From Nocardia nova SH22a (GTDB lineage Bacteria; Actinomycetota; Actinomycetes; Mycobacteriales; Mycobacteriaceae): DNA of 64,000 bases. This document shows positions 18,590 through 26,259 of the stretch, in pieces. The position numbers and the translations under genes were made by a program. Position 1 is the stretch's first letter. The number at the start of each line of letters is the position of its first letter. The notes under the pieces were generated by a model. That model made no database searches. It had not been told where the DNA came from and saw only the letters and a program-made list of their open reading frames with translations. The stretch is taken from assembly GCF_000523235.1 (NCBI RefSeq), contig NZ_CP006850.1, forward strand, positions 2,356,001 through 2,420,000. Reading direction: 5' to 3'.

Positions 18590-18718
18590 GTGGTGATCAT
18601 CGTCCTGCTCGTGATTGCTCTGCTTGTGTTGACGATCGCTTTACTGGTCGCTCCGGTAGGAGGTTCTGGAGCCGAGCCCGGCGAGCCGCCCACTGCGCGT
18701 CGTGGTGGCCGCCGGTGA
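18590..18718 (+). CDS. Small single-span membrane protein
   Basis: 42-residue frame from GTG 18590, which follows AGAGGTG. Residues 2-24 (VIIVLLVIALLVLTIALLV) are a clear transmembrane helix, then a short Pro/Gly- and Arg-rich tail. Its TGA (18716-18718) overlaps the GTG of the next gene by three bases (GTGA), a tight coupling that supports both genes. No family is recognised. Confidence 0.55.
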   Translation: MVIIVLLVIALLVLTIALLVAPVGGSGAEPGEPPTARRGGRR

Positions 18719-19017
18719 TCGACGGGCGCTCGATCGCACTCGGTTGGGTTCATCCGGAATCGACTGTCTTGGAATGGGATACAGCTCGAGTGCGCCGTCT
18801 GGCGCTGCACCTCGGATATGAACTCGTGTGGCCGTCGGAGACGAGCCGGATACCACTTGTCGACCAGGTTCGCGAAGCCTGCGCGGATGCCGTCATCACG
18901 CCGAGTCCGGATCACCTCGGCATCATGACCCTGCATGCGCTGATGTGCTTTGCCGATGTCGAGACGGTAGCTCCGCGGCTGTCGTTCGCGCGCTGGCCGG
19001 GGGAGCCGAAGTTGTGA
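18715..19017 (+). CDS. Hypothetical protein coupled to the membrane peptide, resolvase-like fold suspected
   Basis: 100 residues from GTG 18715. The pattern ALGWVHPESTVLEWD, RVRRLALHLGYELVWPSE and ACADAVITPSPDHLG resembles the N-terminal domain of serine recombinases (a GYVRVS start, RLGYEL and a DHLGR-like segment). The catalytic serine context and the whole DNA-binding half are missing. A non-catalytic derivative is therefore an inference. It is translationally coupled to the small membrane protein. Confidence 0.55.
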   Translation: MIDGRSIALGWVHPESTVLEWDTARVRRLALHLGYELVWPSETSRIPLVDQVREACADAVITPSPDHLGIMTLHALMCFADVETVAPRLSFARWPGEPKL

Positions 19018-19056
19018 CGCGGAATCTCCACCGTGTCTCATCGGGACCGGCGTTGC

Positions 19057-19080
19057 TTGACCCTGACGTGGCGTGAGGGT
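19057..19080 (+). promoter_or_regulatory. MerR-type promoter dyad
   Basis: A TTGACC -35 hexamer (19057-19062) merges into ACCCTGACG-TGG-CGTGAGGGT (19060-19080), a dyad with one mismatch per arm. A dyad placed in the spacer just after the -35 is the classic arrangement for MerR-family autoregulation. It lies 13 bases upstream of the MerR gene start; the -10 is not obvious. Confidence 0.6.
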
Positions 19081-19093
19081 GCGTGGTGAGGGG

Positions 19094-19861
19094 GTGAACG
19101 ATTCCGGAGGTTGGACGGTCGGTCCGCTTGCCGAGGCGTGTGGTGTGACGGTGCGGACGTTGCATCATTGGGACGCGATCGGTGTCCTGAGTCCGTTGCG
19201 GCGGACGGCGGGCGGGTACCGGGAGTACACCGAGGACGATCTTGTTCGCCTGTATCAGGTACTGGCGCTGCGCAATTTGGGCTTGAGCCTGGAGACGATC
19301 GTGGTCTGCCTGGATGCGGGCGTCGATCCGGGCCGGGTCGTCGGTGATCATCTGCGGGGTGTCGAGGAATCACTCGAGGCGCTGGAGGTGGTGCGGCAGA
19401 AGCTGATACAGCTCCGTGCCGAACTGACGACCGACCGGGGCGCGGCACCCGAGACCCTGCTGCAAGCCCTCGGGGCGATCGGCGGGGCGGGACCGGCGAG
19501 CGAGCGGGTGCTGCGGCGGCATCTGGACACCGAACAGCGACAACGGCTCGGTGACCGGGTCGCGGCGCTCGGGCCCGCGAAACACTACCTGCTCGAGGTC
19601 GAATGGCCGGAGCTCTATCGCCGGGCCGATCGGCTCCGGAGGGAAGGGGTGGCCCCCTCCGATGACCGAGTTCGGCGGCTGGCCCGCCGTCTGGACGAGT
19701 TGAGCGCGTTGTTCTCCGGCGGCGACGCCCGAATCTCGGCAGGGGTGCACGCCGCCTGGCGTGACGATCCGGCCGCCATGTCCGGTGATGCCACCGCACC
19801 CGCCGACGAGTGGCGAGCCGTGGCGGACTTTCTCGACCGCGCCCGCGAGGATCCCGCCTGA
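19094..19861 (+). CDS. MerR-family regulator with TipAS-like C-terminal domain
   Basis: 255 residues from GTG 19094. The winged helix (about residues 6-75) reads WTVGPLAEACGVTVRTLHHWD and then YREYTEDDLVRLYQVLALR. A long dimerisation helix (about 85-125) leads to an effector domain with APETLLQALG and FSGGDARISAGVHAAWRDDP, resembling the TipAS antibiotic-binding fold of Streptomyces TipAL. Family members activate their own promoter and efflux or resistance genes on binding a drug. The small membrane gene at 19908 follows 46 bases downstream. Confidence 0.82.
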   Translation: MNDSGGWTVGPLAEACGVTVRTLHHWDAIGVLSPLRRTAGGYREYTEDDLVRLYQVLALRNLGLSLETIVVCLDAGVDPGRVVGDHLRGVEESLEALEVVRQKLIQLRAELTTDRGAAPETLLQALGAIGGAGPASERVLRRHLDTEQRQRLGDRVAALGPAKHYLLEVEWPELYRRADRLRREGVAPSDDRVRRLARRLDELSALFSGGDARISAGVHAAWRDDPAAMSGDATAPADEWRAVADFLDRAREDPA

Positions 19862-19907
19862 CCACGCTCGCCGCCAACGAAATCGTCTGTCGCGTAAGGA
19901 GTATCCC

Positions 19908-20132
19908 GTGAACCACCGGACTCGCGTGCGTGTCGCCGTCGCTTCGATGCTGCCGCTCGGACTGGGCGTAGTCATCTGTGGTCTGCTGGTCGCTACCGGC
20001 GCGGCAACCGCCGATGTGGCGTCGGCGCTGACGATCGCAGTCATAGCGCAAGGCATATTCACCTACCTCCGGCTACGCCGGACAGCGCCCACCACTCGCC
20101 GCGGGCAAACCGGCGCAGACAACAACCTGTGA
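19908..20132 (+). CDS. Small two-span membrane protein
   Basis: 74 residues from GTG 19908 with AAGGAG upstream. Two hydrophobic helices (about residues 10-28, SMLPLGLGVVICGLLVATG, and 34-54, VASALTIAVIAQGIFTYL) precede an Arg-rich cytoplasmic tail. It lies downstream of the MerR gene on the same strand and may belong to that unit. Family unknown. Confidence 0.6.
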   Translation: MNHRTRVRVAVASMLPLGLGVVICGLLVATGAATADVASALTIAVIAQGIFTYLRLRRTAPTTRRGQTGADNNL

Positions 20133-20163
20133 GAAGCACCAGGCCCGTAGGCGCTCGGCCGGC

Positions 20164-20604
20164 TTACGAACGTCCCCACGGTTGAAGTCGTCGGACCGCC
20201 TTGCGGCCGTGGGCTGTGTGCGGTGGTTGTGACATGGAGAAGCCGTCACCCCGGATGTTCCAGCCGAAACCGACCCATCGATCGTCATCATCGATGATGA
20301 CGTATTCTTCGGCGCCACCTTGAATGATCGCTTCCACTGCCGCGGCCGCCTGGGACGGTTCGTCCTCGAGCTGGATCTCGTAGTCGGCTATGGCTCTGAC
20401 ACACCACCCGGTCTCGATACGCACCGAGGCATCGCCCATGTCCTCGAGCTTGATGTGCGGATTGGATCCGCCCGCTTGGTCTTCGAACGAGGAGGATCCG
20501 CTGGGAAGAAGCAGGATGCCTGGGTACGTGAACAGGGGTATGGAGTGCCGCTCGGCGATCGCCGTGACCTCCGAACAGAACATCTCCCACTCTGTCCCGC
20601 TCAC
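20164..20604 (-). CDS. Hypothetical acidic protein
   Basis: 146 residues from GTG 20604, preceded by GGGGAGG. It is acidic and Trp-containing (YVIIDDDDRWVGFGWNIRG near the C-terminus), with no signal peptide or membrane span. The overall pattern of short strands and helices recalls small immunity-type or SMI1-like proteins, but no family is identified. The upstream secreted protein gene ends 43 bases before its start on the same strand. Confidence 0.55.
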   Translation of the reverse strand: MSGTEWEMFCSEVTAIAERHSIPLFTYPGILLLPSGSSSFEDQAGGSNPHIKLEDMGDASVRIETGWCVRAIADYEIQLEDEPSQAAAAVEAIIQGGAEEYVIIDDDDRWVGFGWNIRGDGFSMSQPPHTAHGRKAVRRLQPWGRS

Positions 20605-20646
20605 AGGACCTCCCCGCTCGATTGCATTCCTGCCTCTTCTCATTCA

Positions 20647-21111
20647 CTACTTGCCGCAGGGATCGACTACGGGATCCGAATGCGTCCACTGCGAAGACTG
20701 GGAGGGCACTCCACCGTACACGCCGCCGGCGCGGGCAGCCGTCCGGTATTCACCTGCGGCGCAAGTGGTCGCGCCCTGGGCGACCAGCTTGGTACCCGGG
20801 GATGGGTGATCCTTCTCGTTGTGACCTGGGGTCCCTACTGTCTTCCACTGCCCGCCTTCTTTCCTCTGCAGTTCGACATCGATATATAGAGAATCGATCC
20901 CTTGACTGCAGGTGACGCTGCCTTTTCCGACGATGTCCGTGGGCGTTCCTTTGGAGCGATGCGGGTTCATGGCCTTGGCTGCTTCCACATGGCAATTTGC
21001 GTTCCCCGGGCCGGGCCTGGCATCGGCCGCCGGCGTCACTACGCACGTCGTCATCAGAACTGCCAGCACGCCGCCCGCGATGGCGCCGACGCTCTTCGTG
21101 TAATACCCCAT
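20647..21111 (-). CDS. Secreted cysteine-containing protein
   Basis: 154 residues. A signal peptide (GAIAGGVLAVLMTTCVVTPAADA) precedes a ~120-residue mature domain with cysteines in NANCHVEA, GSVTCSQG, GATTCAAG and a terminal DPCGK, four in all and likely two disulfides. WTHSDPVVDP near the end and the beta-rich pattern (SLYIDVELQRKEGGQW) suggest a small extracellular beta sandwich. No enzyme motif is seen. It is common for Nocardia-type accessory patches to carry such proteins. Confidence 0.65.
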   Translation of the reverse strand: MGYYTKSVGAIAGGVLAVLMTTCVVTPAADARPGPGNANCHVEAAKAMNPHRSKGTPTDIVGKGSVTCSQGIDSLYIDVELQRKEGGQWKTVGTPGHNEKDHPSPGTKLVAQGATTCAAGEYRTAARAGGVYGGVPSQSSQWTHSDPVVDPCGK

Positions 21112-21329
21112 GTCAAACCCCCGTTGATAGCTGCTCGCTAAATGCGACAGGCACCGGCGGACCGTATCGGTACAGTCTGTTCCGTGGTCGGCGATGCTTG
21201 TCGTCTAGTTCGACGTCGCAGGCCGTCGGTCGGTTCCATAGCGTTCGAACGAATATTTCGCGCCACTCGAGATGGATTATGCGGGTCGACGAGCCGAGGT
21301 TTGCAGCGCTCGGGCCGGCCGAAAAGGCC

Positions 21330-21359
21330 GGAGCCCCGGCCGAAATCGGCCAGGGCTCC
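21330..21359. terminator. Strong hairpin downstream of glnA1
   Basis: GGAGCCC-C-GGCCGA-AA-TCGGCC-A-GGGCTCC forms 13 base pairs with one C/A mismatch and a two-base loop. It starts 26 bases beyond the glnA1 stop on the minus strand, and a second GGCC-rich hairpin lies just after it. Confidence 0.7.
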
Positions 21360-21384
21360 GTGAGAACCTATGTCCTACAACGAT

Positions 21385-22821
21385 TTACACGTCGTAGTAG
21401 AGTTCGAATTCGTAGGGGTGGGGGCGCAGGTTGACCGGTGCGATTTCGTTGTCTCGTTTGAGCTGGATCCAGGTCTCGATGAGGTCGTCGGTGAACACGT
21501 TGCCCTCGGTGAGGTATTCGTGGTCCTGTTCGAGGCGGTCGATGACCGAGGCGAGGGAGGTGGGGGCCTGGGGGATGTTCTTGGCCTCTTCCGGGGGGAG
21601 TTCGTAGAGGTCCTTGTCGACCGGGGCCTTGGGTTCGATCTTCTTCTTGATGCCGTCCAGGCCGGCCATCATCATGGCGGCGAAGGCCAGGTACGGGTTA
21701 CCCGAGGAGTCCGGGGCACGGAACTCGATCCGCTTGGCCTTGGGGTTGTTGCCCGTGACCGGGATACGCACCGCGGCGGAGCGGTTGCGCTGGGAGTAGA
21801 CCAGGTTGATCGGGGCCTCGTAGCCGGGCACGAGGCGGTGGTAGGAGTTGATGGTGGGGTTGGTGAACGCCAGCAGCGAGGGGGCGTGGTGCAGGATGCC
21901 GCCGATGTAGTGCCGCGCCAGATCCGACAGGCCGCCATAGCCGGCTTCGTCGTGGAACAGCGGTTTGCCGTCTTTCCACAGCGACTGGTGCACGTGCATG
22001 CCCGACCCGTTGTCACCGAACAAGGGTTTGGGCATGAAGGTGACGGACTTGCCTTCCTGCCAGGCGGTGTTCTTCACGATGTACTTGAACAGTTGCAGGT
22101 CGTCGGCCGCGCCGAGCAGGGTGCCGAACTTGTAGTTGATCTCGGCCTGGCCCGCGGTGCCGACCTCGTGGTGGCCGCGTTCGAGTTCGAAGCCCGCGTT
22201 CTGCAGGTTGGTCGAGATCTTGTCGCGCAGATCGACGTAGTGGTCGTAGGGGGCGACGGGGAAGTAGCCGCCCTTGTTACGGACCTTGTAGCCGAGGTTG
22301 CGGGTGCCGTCGGGGTTGAACTCCGCGCCGGTGTTCCACGAACCCGACACCGACTCGATCTTGTAGAACGAGCCGTTCATCGCCGAGTCGTAACTCACGC
22401 CGTCGAAGATGTAGAACTCGGCCTCGGCACCGAAGAACGCGGTATCGGCGATACCGGTCGACCGCAGATACTCCTCCGCCTTCCGCGCGATATTACGCGG
22501 GTCGCGGGAGTAGGCCTCACGGGTGAACGGGTCGTGCACGAAGAAGTTCAGGTTCAGCGTCTTCGCGGCACGGAACGGGTCGATCCGGGCGGTGGAGTAG
22601 TCGGGCAGCAGCAGCATGTCCGACTCGTCGATCGACTGGAAACCGCGCACGGAGGAGCCGTCGAACGCCAGACCCTCTTCGGCCAGGTCGGCGGTGAAGG
22701 ACTTCGCCGGGATCGAGAAGTGCTGCTGAACACCAGGAAGGTCCGAGAACCGAACGTCGACGTACTCGACGTTCTCCTCCTTGATGTGCTGGATGACCTC
22801 GTCGGCCGTGCTGAACGCCAC
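21385..22821 (-). CDS. glnA: Glutamine synthetase GlnA1 (type I)
   Basis: The main glutamine synthetase: 478 residues, the same length as M. tuberculosis GlnA1, forming a dodecamer in this family. GTG 22821 follows AAGGAG. Signatures in order: [28 protein letters not shown], the [15 protein letters not shown] metal-binding segment, [19 protein letters not shown], and the late [12 protein letters not shown] block. The regulatory adenylylation tyrosine is Tyr406 in [10 protein letters not shown], the target of GlnE. A GlnR-type box lies 73-110 bases upstream. glnE points toward it from 15 kb away, keeping the relative orientation seen in M. tuberculosis. Confidence 0.97.
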   Translation of the reverse strand: MAFSTADEVIQHIKEENVEYVDVRFSDLPGVQQHFSIPAKSFTADLAEEGLAFDGSSVRGFQSIDESDMLLLPDYSTARIDPFRAAKTLNLNFFVHDPFTREAYSRDPRNIARKAEEYLRSTGIADTAFFGAEAEFYIFDGVSYDSAMNGSFYKIESVSGSWNTGAEFNPDGTRNLGYKVRNKGGYFPVAPYDHYVDLRDKISTNLQNAGFELERGHHEVGTAGQAEINYKFGTLLGAADDLQLFKYIVKNTAWQEGKSVTFMPKPLFGDNGSGMHVHQSLWKDGKPLFHDEAGYGGLSDLARHYIGGILHHAPSLLAFTNPTINSYHRLVPGYEAPINLVYSQRNRSAAVRIPVTGNNPKAKRIEFRAPDSSGNPYLAFAAMMMAGLDGIKKKIEPKAPVDKDLYELPPEEAKNIPQAPTSLASVIDRLEQDHEYLTEGNVFTDDLIETWIQLKRDNEIAPVNLRPHPYEFELYYDV

Positions 22822-23282
22822 TTGTACTCCTTACGGATCGGTTCCCAGCCTGTGCCGATTGCTGGGTTCAGCGCTGAACGGTATGGATGCGGTGTTTCCC
22901 CGCAATCAAGGCTGTGTTTCGCCAGTGTTACACGTGCTGCTGGACCGGGTGGCGACCTCCCCGTGCTCCCCACCGCAACGGCGCCGTTGCGCTGCGGTGC
23001 TCGACCAGCACACTTATCCTGCCATCACGGTTCCGGCGCGCGGACACAAGGATCGCGGATCGGGGCTGGTCGACACCCGTTGCGGCCGAGAGTTTCCCGG
23101 CCGCAACCGCTTTGGCGACCGCATCGGAAGCGGTGGTCCGCGGCCGTGCCGGGGCGCGGGGCGGACAGGCGAAGCGGGCGCCGTGGTGGCGCATCCGCAG
23201 GGGGAACCCCGCCGGTTCGAGGGCGCGGTGCGAGGTCCGGGTGTGACGTAATCCTCACCGACCGCGCGCCTAAGCTGGGAGC
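22822..23282. other. Promoter region between glnA1 and the RDD gene
   Basis: 461 bases with no convincing gene on either strand. The glnA1-proximal 110 bases are less GC-rich and hold the GlnR box. The RDD-proximal half is very GC-rich and shows nothing recognisable. Confidence 0.5.
22894..22931 (-). promoter_or_regulatory. GlnR box upstream of glnA1
   Basis: Read on the minus strand the site is GTAAC-n6-GAAAC-n6-TTGAT-n6-GAAAC. The actinobacterial GlnR consensus is gTnAc-n6-GaAAc repeated twice with the same spacings, so three of four half-sites fit exactly. It lies 73-110 bases ahead of the glnA1 start codon, a suitable place for activation under nitrogen limitation. Confidence 0.75.
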
Positions 23283-23744
23283 ATGGCGCGAATTTCCGGT
23301 TCCTGGCTGTCCGGCCCCGAGTCGGCCCACCCCGGTGAGCCGAGCCCCGACGACTACCCGGGGAAACTCCTCGGCCTGCCGGAGACGGGGGCGGGTTCGC
23401 TGGCGCCCATGTCGCGGCGCATCGTGGCGCTGTTCGTCGATTACTTCATCGCGATGGGTATCGCCGCGGCGATCGTGCACGGCACCGGATCGCTCAATAC
23501 CGTCACCTATCTGATCTGGTTCGTCATCGGCGTGGTGACGGTGATGCTGTTCGGGTTCACGCCGGGGCAGTATTTCCTCGGTATGCGCACCGTGCGGATC
23601 GATGCGCCGGTGCCGGTCGGTTTCGTCCGGGTGGTGGCGCGGCAGGCGCTGCTGACCTTCGTGGTTCCCGCCCTGTTCACCGACGGCGACCGTCGCGGTA
23701 TGCACGACCGGGCCACCGGAACCGCGCTGGTGCGGGCCAGGTAG
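23283..23744 (+). CDS. RDD-family membrane protein (Rv2219A-like)
   Basis: 153 residues. After a ~40-residue soluble head the RDD domain begins with MSRRIVALFVDYFIAMGIAAAI (Arg and Asp of the RDD signature) and continues with a second hydrophobic segment TYLIWFVIGVVTVMLFG and GQYFLGMRTVRID. Function is unknown for most members; some are ion exchangers or helpers of transport. The position next to glnA1 matches M. tuberculosis Rv2219A. Its TAG stop abuts that of the TetR gene (TAGCTA at 23742-23747). Confidence 0.88.
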   Translation: MARISGSWLSGPESAHPGEPSPDDYPGKLLGLPETGAGSLAPMSRRIVALFVDYFIAMGIAAAIVHGTGSLNTVTYLIWFVIGVVTVMLFGFTPGQYFLGMRTVRIDAPVPVGFVRVVARQALLTFVVPALFTDGDRRGMHDRATGTALVRAR

Positions 23745-24299
23745 CTACGGCCGCAATCCGTCGACCAGCAGGTCGAGGAGTCGATCGATCTGCTCGCGGT
23801 CGATTCCGGCCAGTGTGGCGCCGGCCATCGCCGCGGTGACGTCCTGCGGCCGGACATCCGAGCGCAGGACTCCCTCGGACGCACCCGCGGTGAGAATGTC
23901 GGCGATCGCCGCGCTCAACCGTTCCCGGGTCTGTGCCGAGGTGACCGCGCCCGAGGCGATCGCCTCGCGCAGCGCCTCGGCCATCCCGCGCTTCGTCGCG
24001 ACGAAATCGGCATAGCGGCCCAGCCATGTCCGCAGCGCCCGATCCGGTGGCTGTGCGGTGCGCAGCAGGTCACCGGCCTGATCGCAGAGCTGTTCCAGTT
24101 CGCTGCGATAGACGGCCTCGATGAGCGCTTCCCGGGAGGGGAAGTGCCGGTAGAGCGTGCCGATCCCCACCCCCGCCGATTTCGCTATCGATTCCAGGCT
24201 GACCGTGGGCGATTCCCCGGTGAATGCCGTGAGCGCGGCGTCGAGGAGGCGCTGCCGGTTGCGTTGGGCGTCGCGGCGGCCGCCCGATTGTGCGGACAA
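23745..24299 (-). CDS. TetR-family repressor
   Basis: 184 residues from a TTG start at 24299, the only in-frame start. The N-terminal DNA-binding domain is typical: RQRLLDAALTAF, then SIAKSAGVGIGTLYRHFPSREAL. The C-terminal ligand domain (about 80-184) is generic. The start codon overlaps the first of two palindromes in the gap to the divergent aldo/keto reductase gene, so autoregulation together with control of that gene is the simplest reading. Confidence 0.9.
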   Translation of the reverse strand: MSAQSGGRRDAQRNRQRLLDAALTAFTGESPTVSLESIAKSAGVGIGTLYRHFPSREALIEAVYRSELEQLCDQAGDLLRTAQPPDRALRTWLGRYADFVATKRGMAEALREAIASGAVTSAQTRERLSAAIADILTAGASEGVLRSDVRPQDVTAAMAGATLAGIDREQIDRLLDLLVDGLRP

Positions 24300-24318
24300 A
24301 GCGGAGGGTCCTCCGTTT
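24299..24318. promoter_or_regulatory. TetR operator copy 1
   Basis: AAGCGGAGG-GT-CCTCCGTTT, a dyad with nine-base arms and one mismatch, overlapping the TTG start of the TetR gene. It is nearly identical to the second copy 38 bases away. Confidence 0.75.
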
Positions 24319-24336
24319 CTGTGTACTATCGAGGTT

Positions 24337-24356
24337 AAGCGGAGGGTCCTCCGCTT
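24337..24356. promoter_or_regulatory. TetR operator copy 2
   Basis: AAGCGGAGG-GT-CCTCCGCTT has perfect nine-base arms. A TACTAT hexamer (24324-24329) lies between the two operators and may be a -10 element, so a bound repressor would sit across the promoter. It ends 33 bases before the aldo/keto reductase start. Confidence 0.78.
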
Positions 24357-24389
24357 GTCTTCGAGGGTAGTCGAAATCGGGAGTCACTC

Positions 24390-25250
24390 ATGAGACAAAC
24401 ACAAGACGGCGTCCTGGCCGGACGGCCCGTCGGCAGGGTCGGATACGGGGCGATGCAACTGGAATCCGGTGGTGACGGTGTGGCACTGCTGCGCCGCGCC
24501 CGGGAACTGGGCGTCGATCACATCGACACCGCCGGGTTCTACGGCGGCGGGGCGGTGAACGCGTTGATTCGCGAGGCGCTGCATCCCTATGCCGAGGATC
24601 TGCTGCTGGTCGACAAGGTCGGGGCAATTCATGCCGACGGCGGGCTCGTGGCGGCGCAGCAGCCCGCCCAGTTGCGCGCGTCGGTGGAGGCGGATCTGCG
24701 GGCGCTGGGCGCCGAGCGGATCGATGTGGTGAATCTGCGCCGCGTCGATGCCCCGCCCGGCATCGTCGCCACCGGTGATCAGGTCGTCGACCTCGATGAC
24801 CAGCTCGCCGAGCTGATCGCGCTGCGGGAGGAGGGCAAGATCGGCGCGATCGGATTGAGCGCCGTGACGGCGGACCAGCTGGTGCACGCCGCACCGGCGG
24901 GAATCGCCTGCGTGCAGAACCTGTACAACCTGCTCGATCGCGGCGAGGAGCCACTGCTCGCCGAATGCGCTTCTCGCGGAATCGCGTTCGTGCCGTTCTT
25001 CCCCTTGGGGTCCGGCTTCCCGGGGCAGCCGAAAGTGGGCGAGCATCCGGCGGTGCGCGAGCTCGCGGCGCGGCTCGAGGTGACGCCGAGCCAGATCGGG
25101 CTGGCCTGGTTGCTGGCTCACGACCCGCACATTCTGCTGATCCCGGGCACCCGCCGGGTCGAGCATCTCGAACAGAATGTCGCGGCGGGCGACATCCGCC
25201 TGGACGCCCGAGCGCTGGCGGCGCTGGACAGTGACATCGTTCGCCGCTGA
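24390..25250 (+). CDS. Aldo/keto reductase family oxidoreductase
   Basis: 286 residues, slightly short for an NADPH aldo/keto reductase. ATG 24390 follows GGAG. The family pattern is visible: LRRARELGVDHIDTAGFYGGG (catalytic Asp and Tyr), LLVDKVG (catalytic Lys), then GLSAV, CVQNLYNLLDR and a late LIPGTRRVEHLEQN (cofactor loop). It is divergent from the TetR gene and flanked by its twin operators, so it is probably induced by the TetR ligand. The substrate, likely a reactive carbonyl or quinone, is unknown. Confidence 0.88.
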   Translation: MRQTQDGVLAGRPVGRVGYGAMQLESGGDGVALLRRARELGVDHIDTAGFYGGGAVNALIREALHPYAEDLLLVDKVGAIHADGGLVAAQQPAQLRASVEADLRALGAERIDVVNLRRVDAPPGIVATGDQVVDLDDQLAELIALREEGKIGAIGLSAVTADQLVHAAPAGIACVQNLYNLLDRGEEPLLAECASRGIAFVPFFPLGSGFPGQPKVGEHPAVRELAARLEVTPSQIGLAWLLAHDPHILLIPGTRRVEHLEQNVAAGDIRLDARALAALDSDIVRR

Positions 25251-25254
25251 CCGC

Positions 25255-25420
25255 TCAGAACATCGTCAGCACGGACTTCTCCTCGGTGCAGGCCTCGATT
25301 CCGGGCCGAGTTCGCGGCCCACACCGCCGCCGCGCCCGCCCCGCGGTGTGGTCATGTCGGGATGCCGAAGCCGTCGAGCCACACAGTGCGCACCCGCAGC
25401 TCCCGGGCCGCGTCTGGGCG
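25255..25420 (-). pseudogene. Relic of an aldehyde dehydrogenase C-terminus
   Basis: Three frames of the minus strand give consecutive pieces of an aldehyde dehydrogenase tail: DAARELRVRTVWLDGFGIPT followed by a stop, then GVGRELGPE, then after a one-base shift GIEACTEEKSVLTMF ending at the TGA 25255. In the family these correspond to the 'LRxGTVWVN' strand, the GxGRE loop and the 'GxEAYTExKSV' end. The rest of the gene is missing, including the catalytic Cys; the IclR gene begins at the broken edge. No intact copy is in the window. Confidence 0.68.
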
Positions 25421-25429
25421 GTGTGTGGA

Positions 25430-26065
25430 TCAGCCCAGCGCCGCCCGCAACCTTTCCGCGGCGCGGCGAACCGCATCCGCCATCACTGGGGACTCCTGTC
25501 CGATCAGCGTGACCACGCCGACCGCGGCCGGGGGACCGGGCAGGCCGGGGAGCGCCGCGACGACGCCGTGCGCGCCTGGCACGAGTTTGCCCTCGCTCTC
25601 GAAGATCCCGTTCCGACCGCGGCGCGCGGCCTCGATCGCCTCGCCGAGCGCACCCTGCCCGCGGGCCGTGCGGGTGCCCACCCGATAGGCGATATGGAAG
25701 GCGGTGAACGGCGGTTCGACGACGGCGACCGCGAGTACGTCGTCACCGTCGGCGACGCAGAAATGCGCCGTCGCCTCGACCTCGCGGGCCAGATCCTCGA
25801 GGATGTCGCGGGTCGCCTCGCGCACCGAGCCCAGCACATGCTGGGTGAGGACGAGCGCGCCCGCGGAGATGCCGACCGCGCCGTCGGGGGCGCGGCGCAC
25901 GAGTCCGTGTTCGACGAGCGTGCCCACCAGGCGATAGATGATCGTGCGGGACAGGCCGAGTTCGGCCGCGAGTTGTGCGGGGGTCCGCGGGTGCGGGCTG
26001 CTGGCCAGTAACTTCAACACGTCCAGTCCGCGGCTGAGGGTCTGCGAGGTGTCGGGGGCCGGCAT
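25430..26065 (-). CDS. IclR-family transcriptional regulator
   Basis: 211 residues from ATG 26065; a longer start at 26119 is possible. Winged helix at about residues 5-70 (TLSRGLDVLKLLASSPHPRT, LAAELGLSRTIIYRLVGTL) and the IclR effector domain after it (ATAHFCVADGDDVLAVAVVEP, YRVGTRTARGQGALGEAI). Such proteins usually control catabolic genes beside them; here the neighbour is only a fragment of an aldehyde dehydrogenase, so its original target may be lost. Confidence 0.87.
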   Translation of the reverse strand: MPAPDTSQTLSRGLDVLKLLASSPHPRTPAQLAAELGLSRTIIYRLVGTLVEHGLVRRAPDGAVGISAGALVLTQHVLGSVREATRDILEDLAREVEATAHFCVADGDDVLAVAVVEPPFTAFHIAYRVGTRTARGQGALGEAIEAARRGRNGIFESEGKLVPGAHGVVAALPGLPGPPAAVGVVTLIGQESPVMADAVRRAAERLRAALG

Positions 26066-26259
26066 GGTGGTAGATCCTACGTCCGCGAGACCGTGCTCAA
26101 CCGGCGCTCGGCCGGACATATTCGCGCAGGTGCGCGAGGCGTCTCCGGTACCTGTCCCGCTCCCCGGGCCGGTGTGCGGTGGCTGGATTCACCGGACGAA
26201 CGACGATCGCCGCCACTGGTGGGTGGCGGCGATCGGGTGGTGGTTCGAGAGGGGCGACC

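Noticed and set aside
23742..23747. Shared TAGCTA stop palindrome between RDD and TetR genes
   Set aside because: It is simply two abutting stops; no further structure suggests function.
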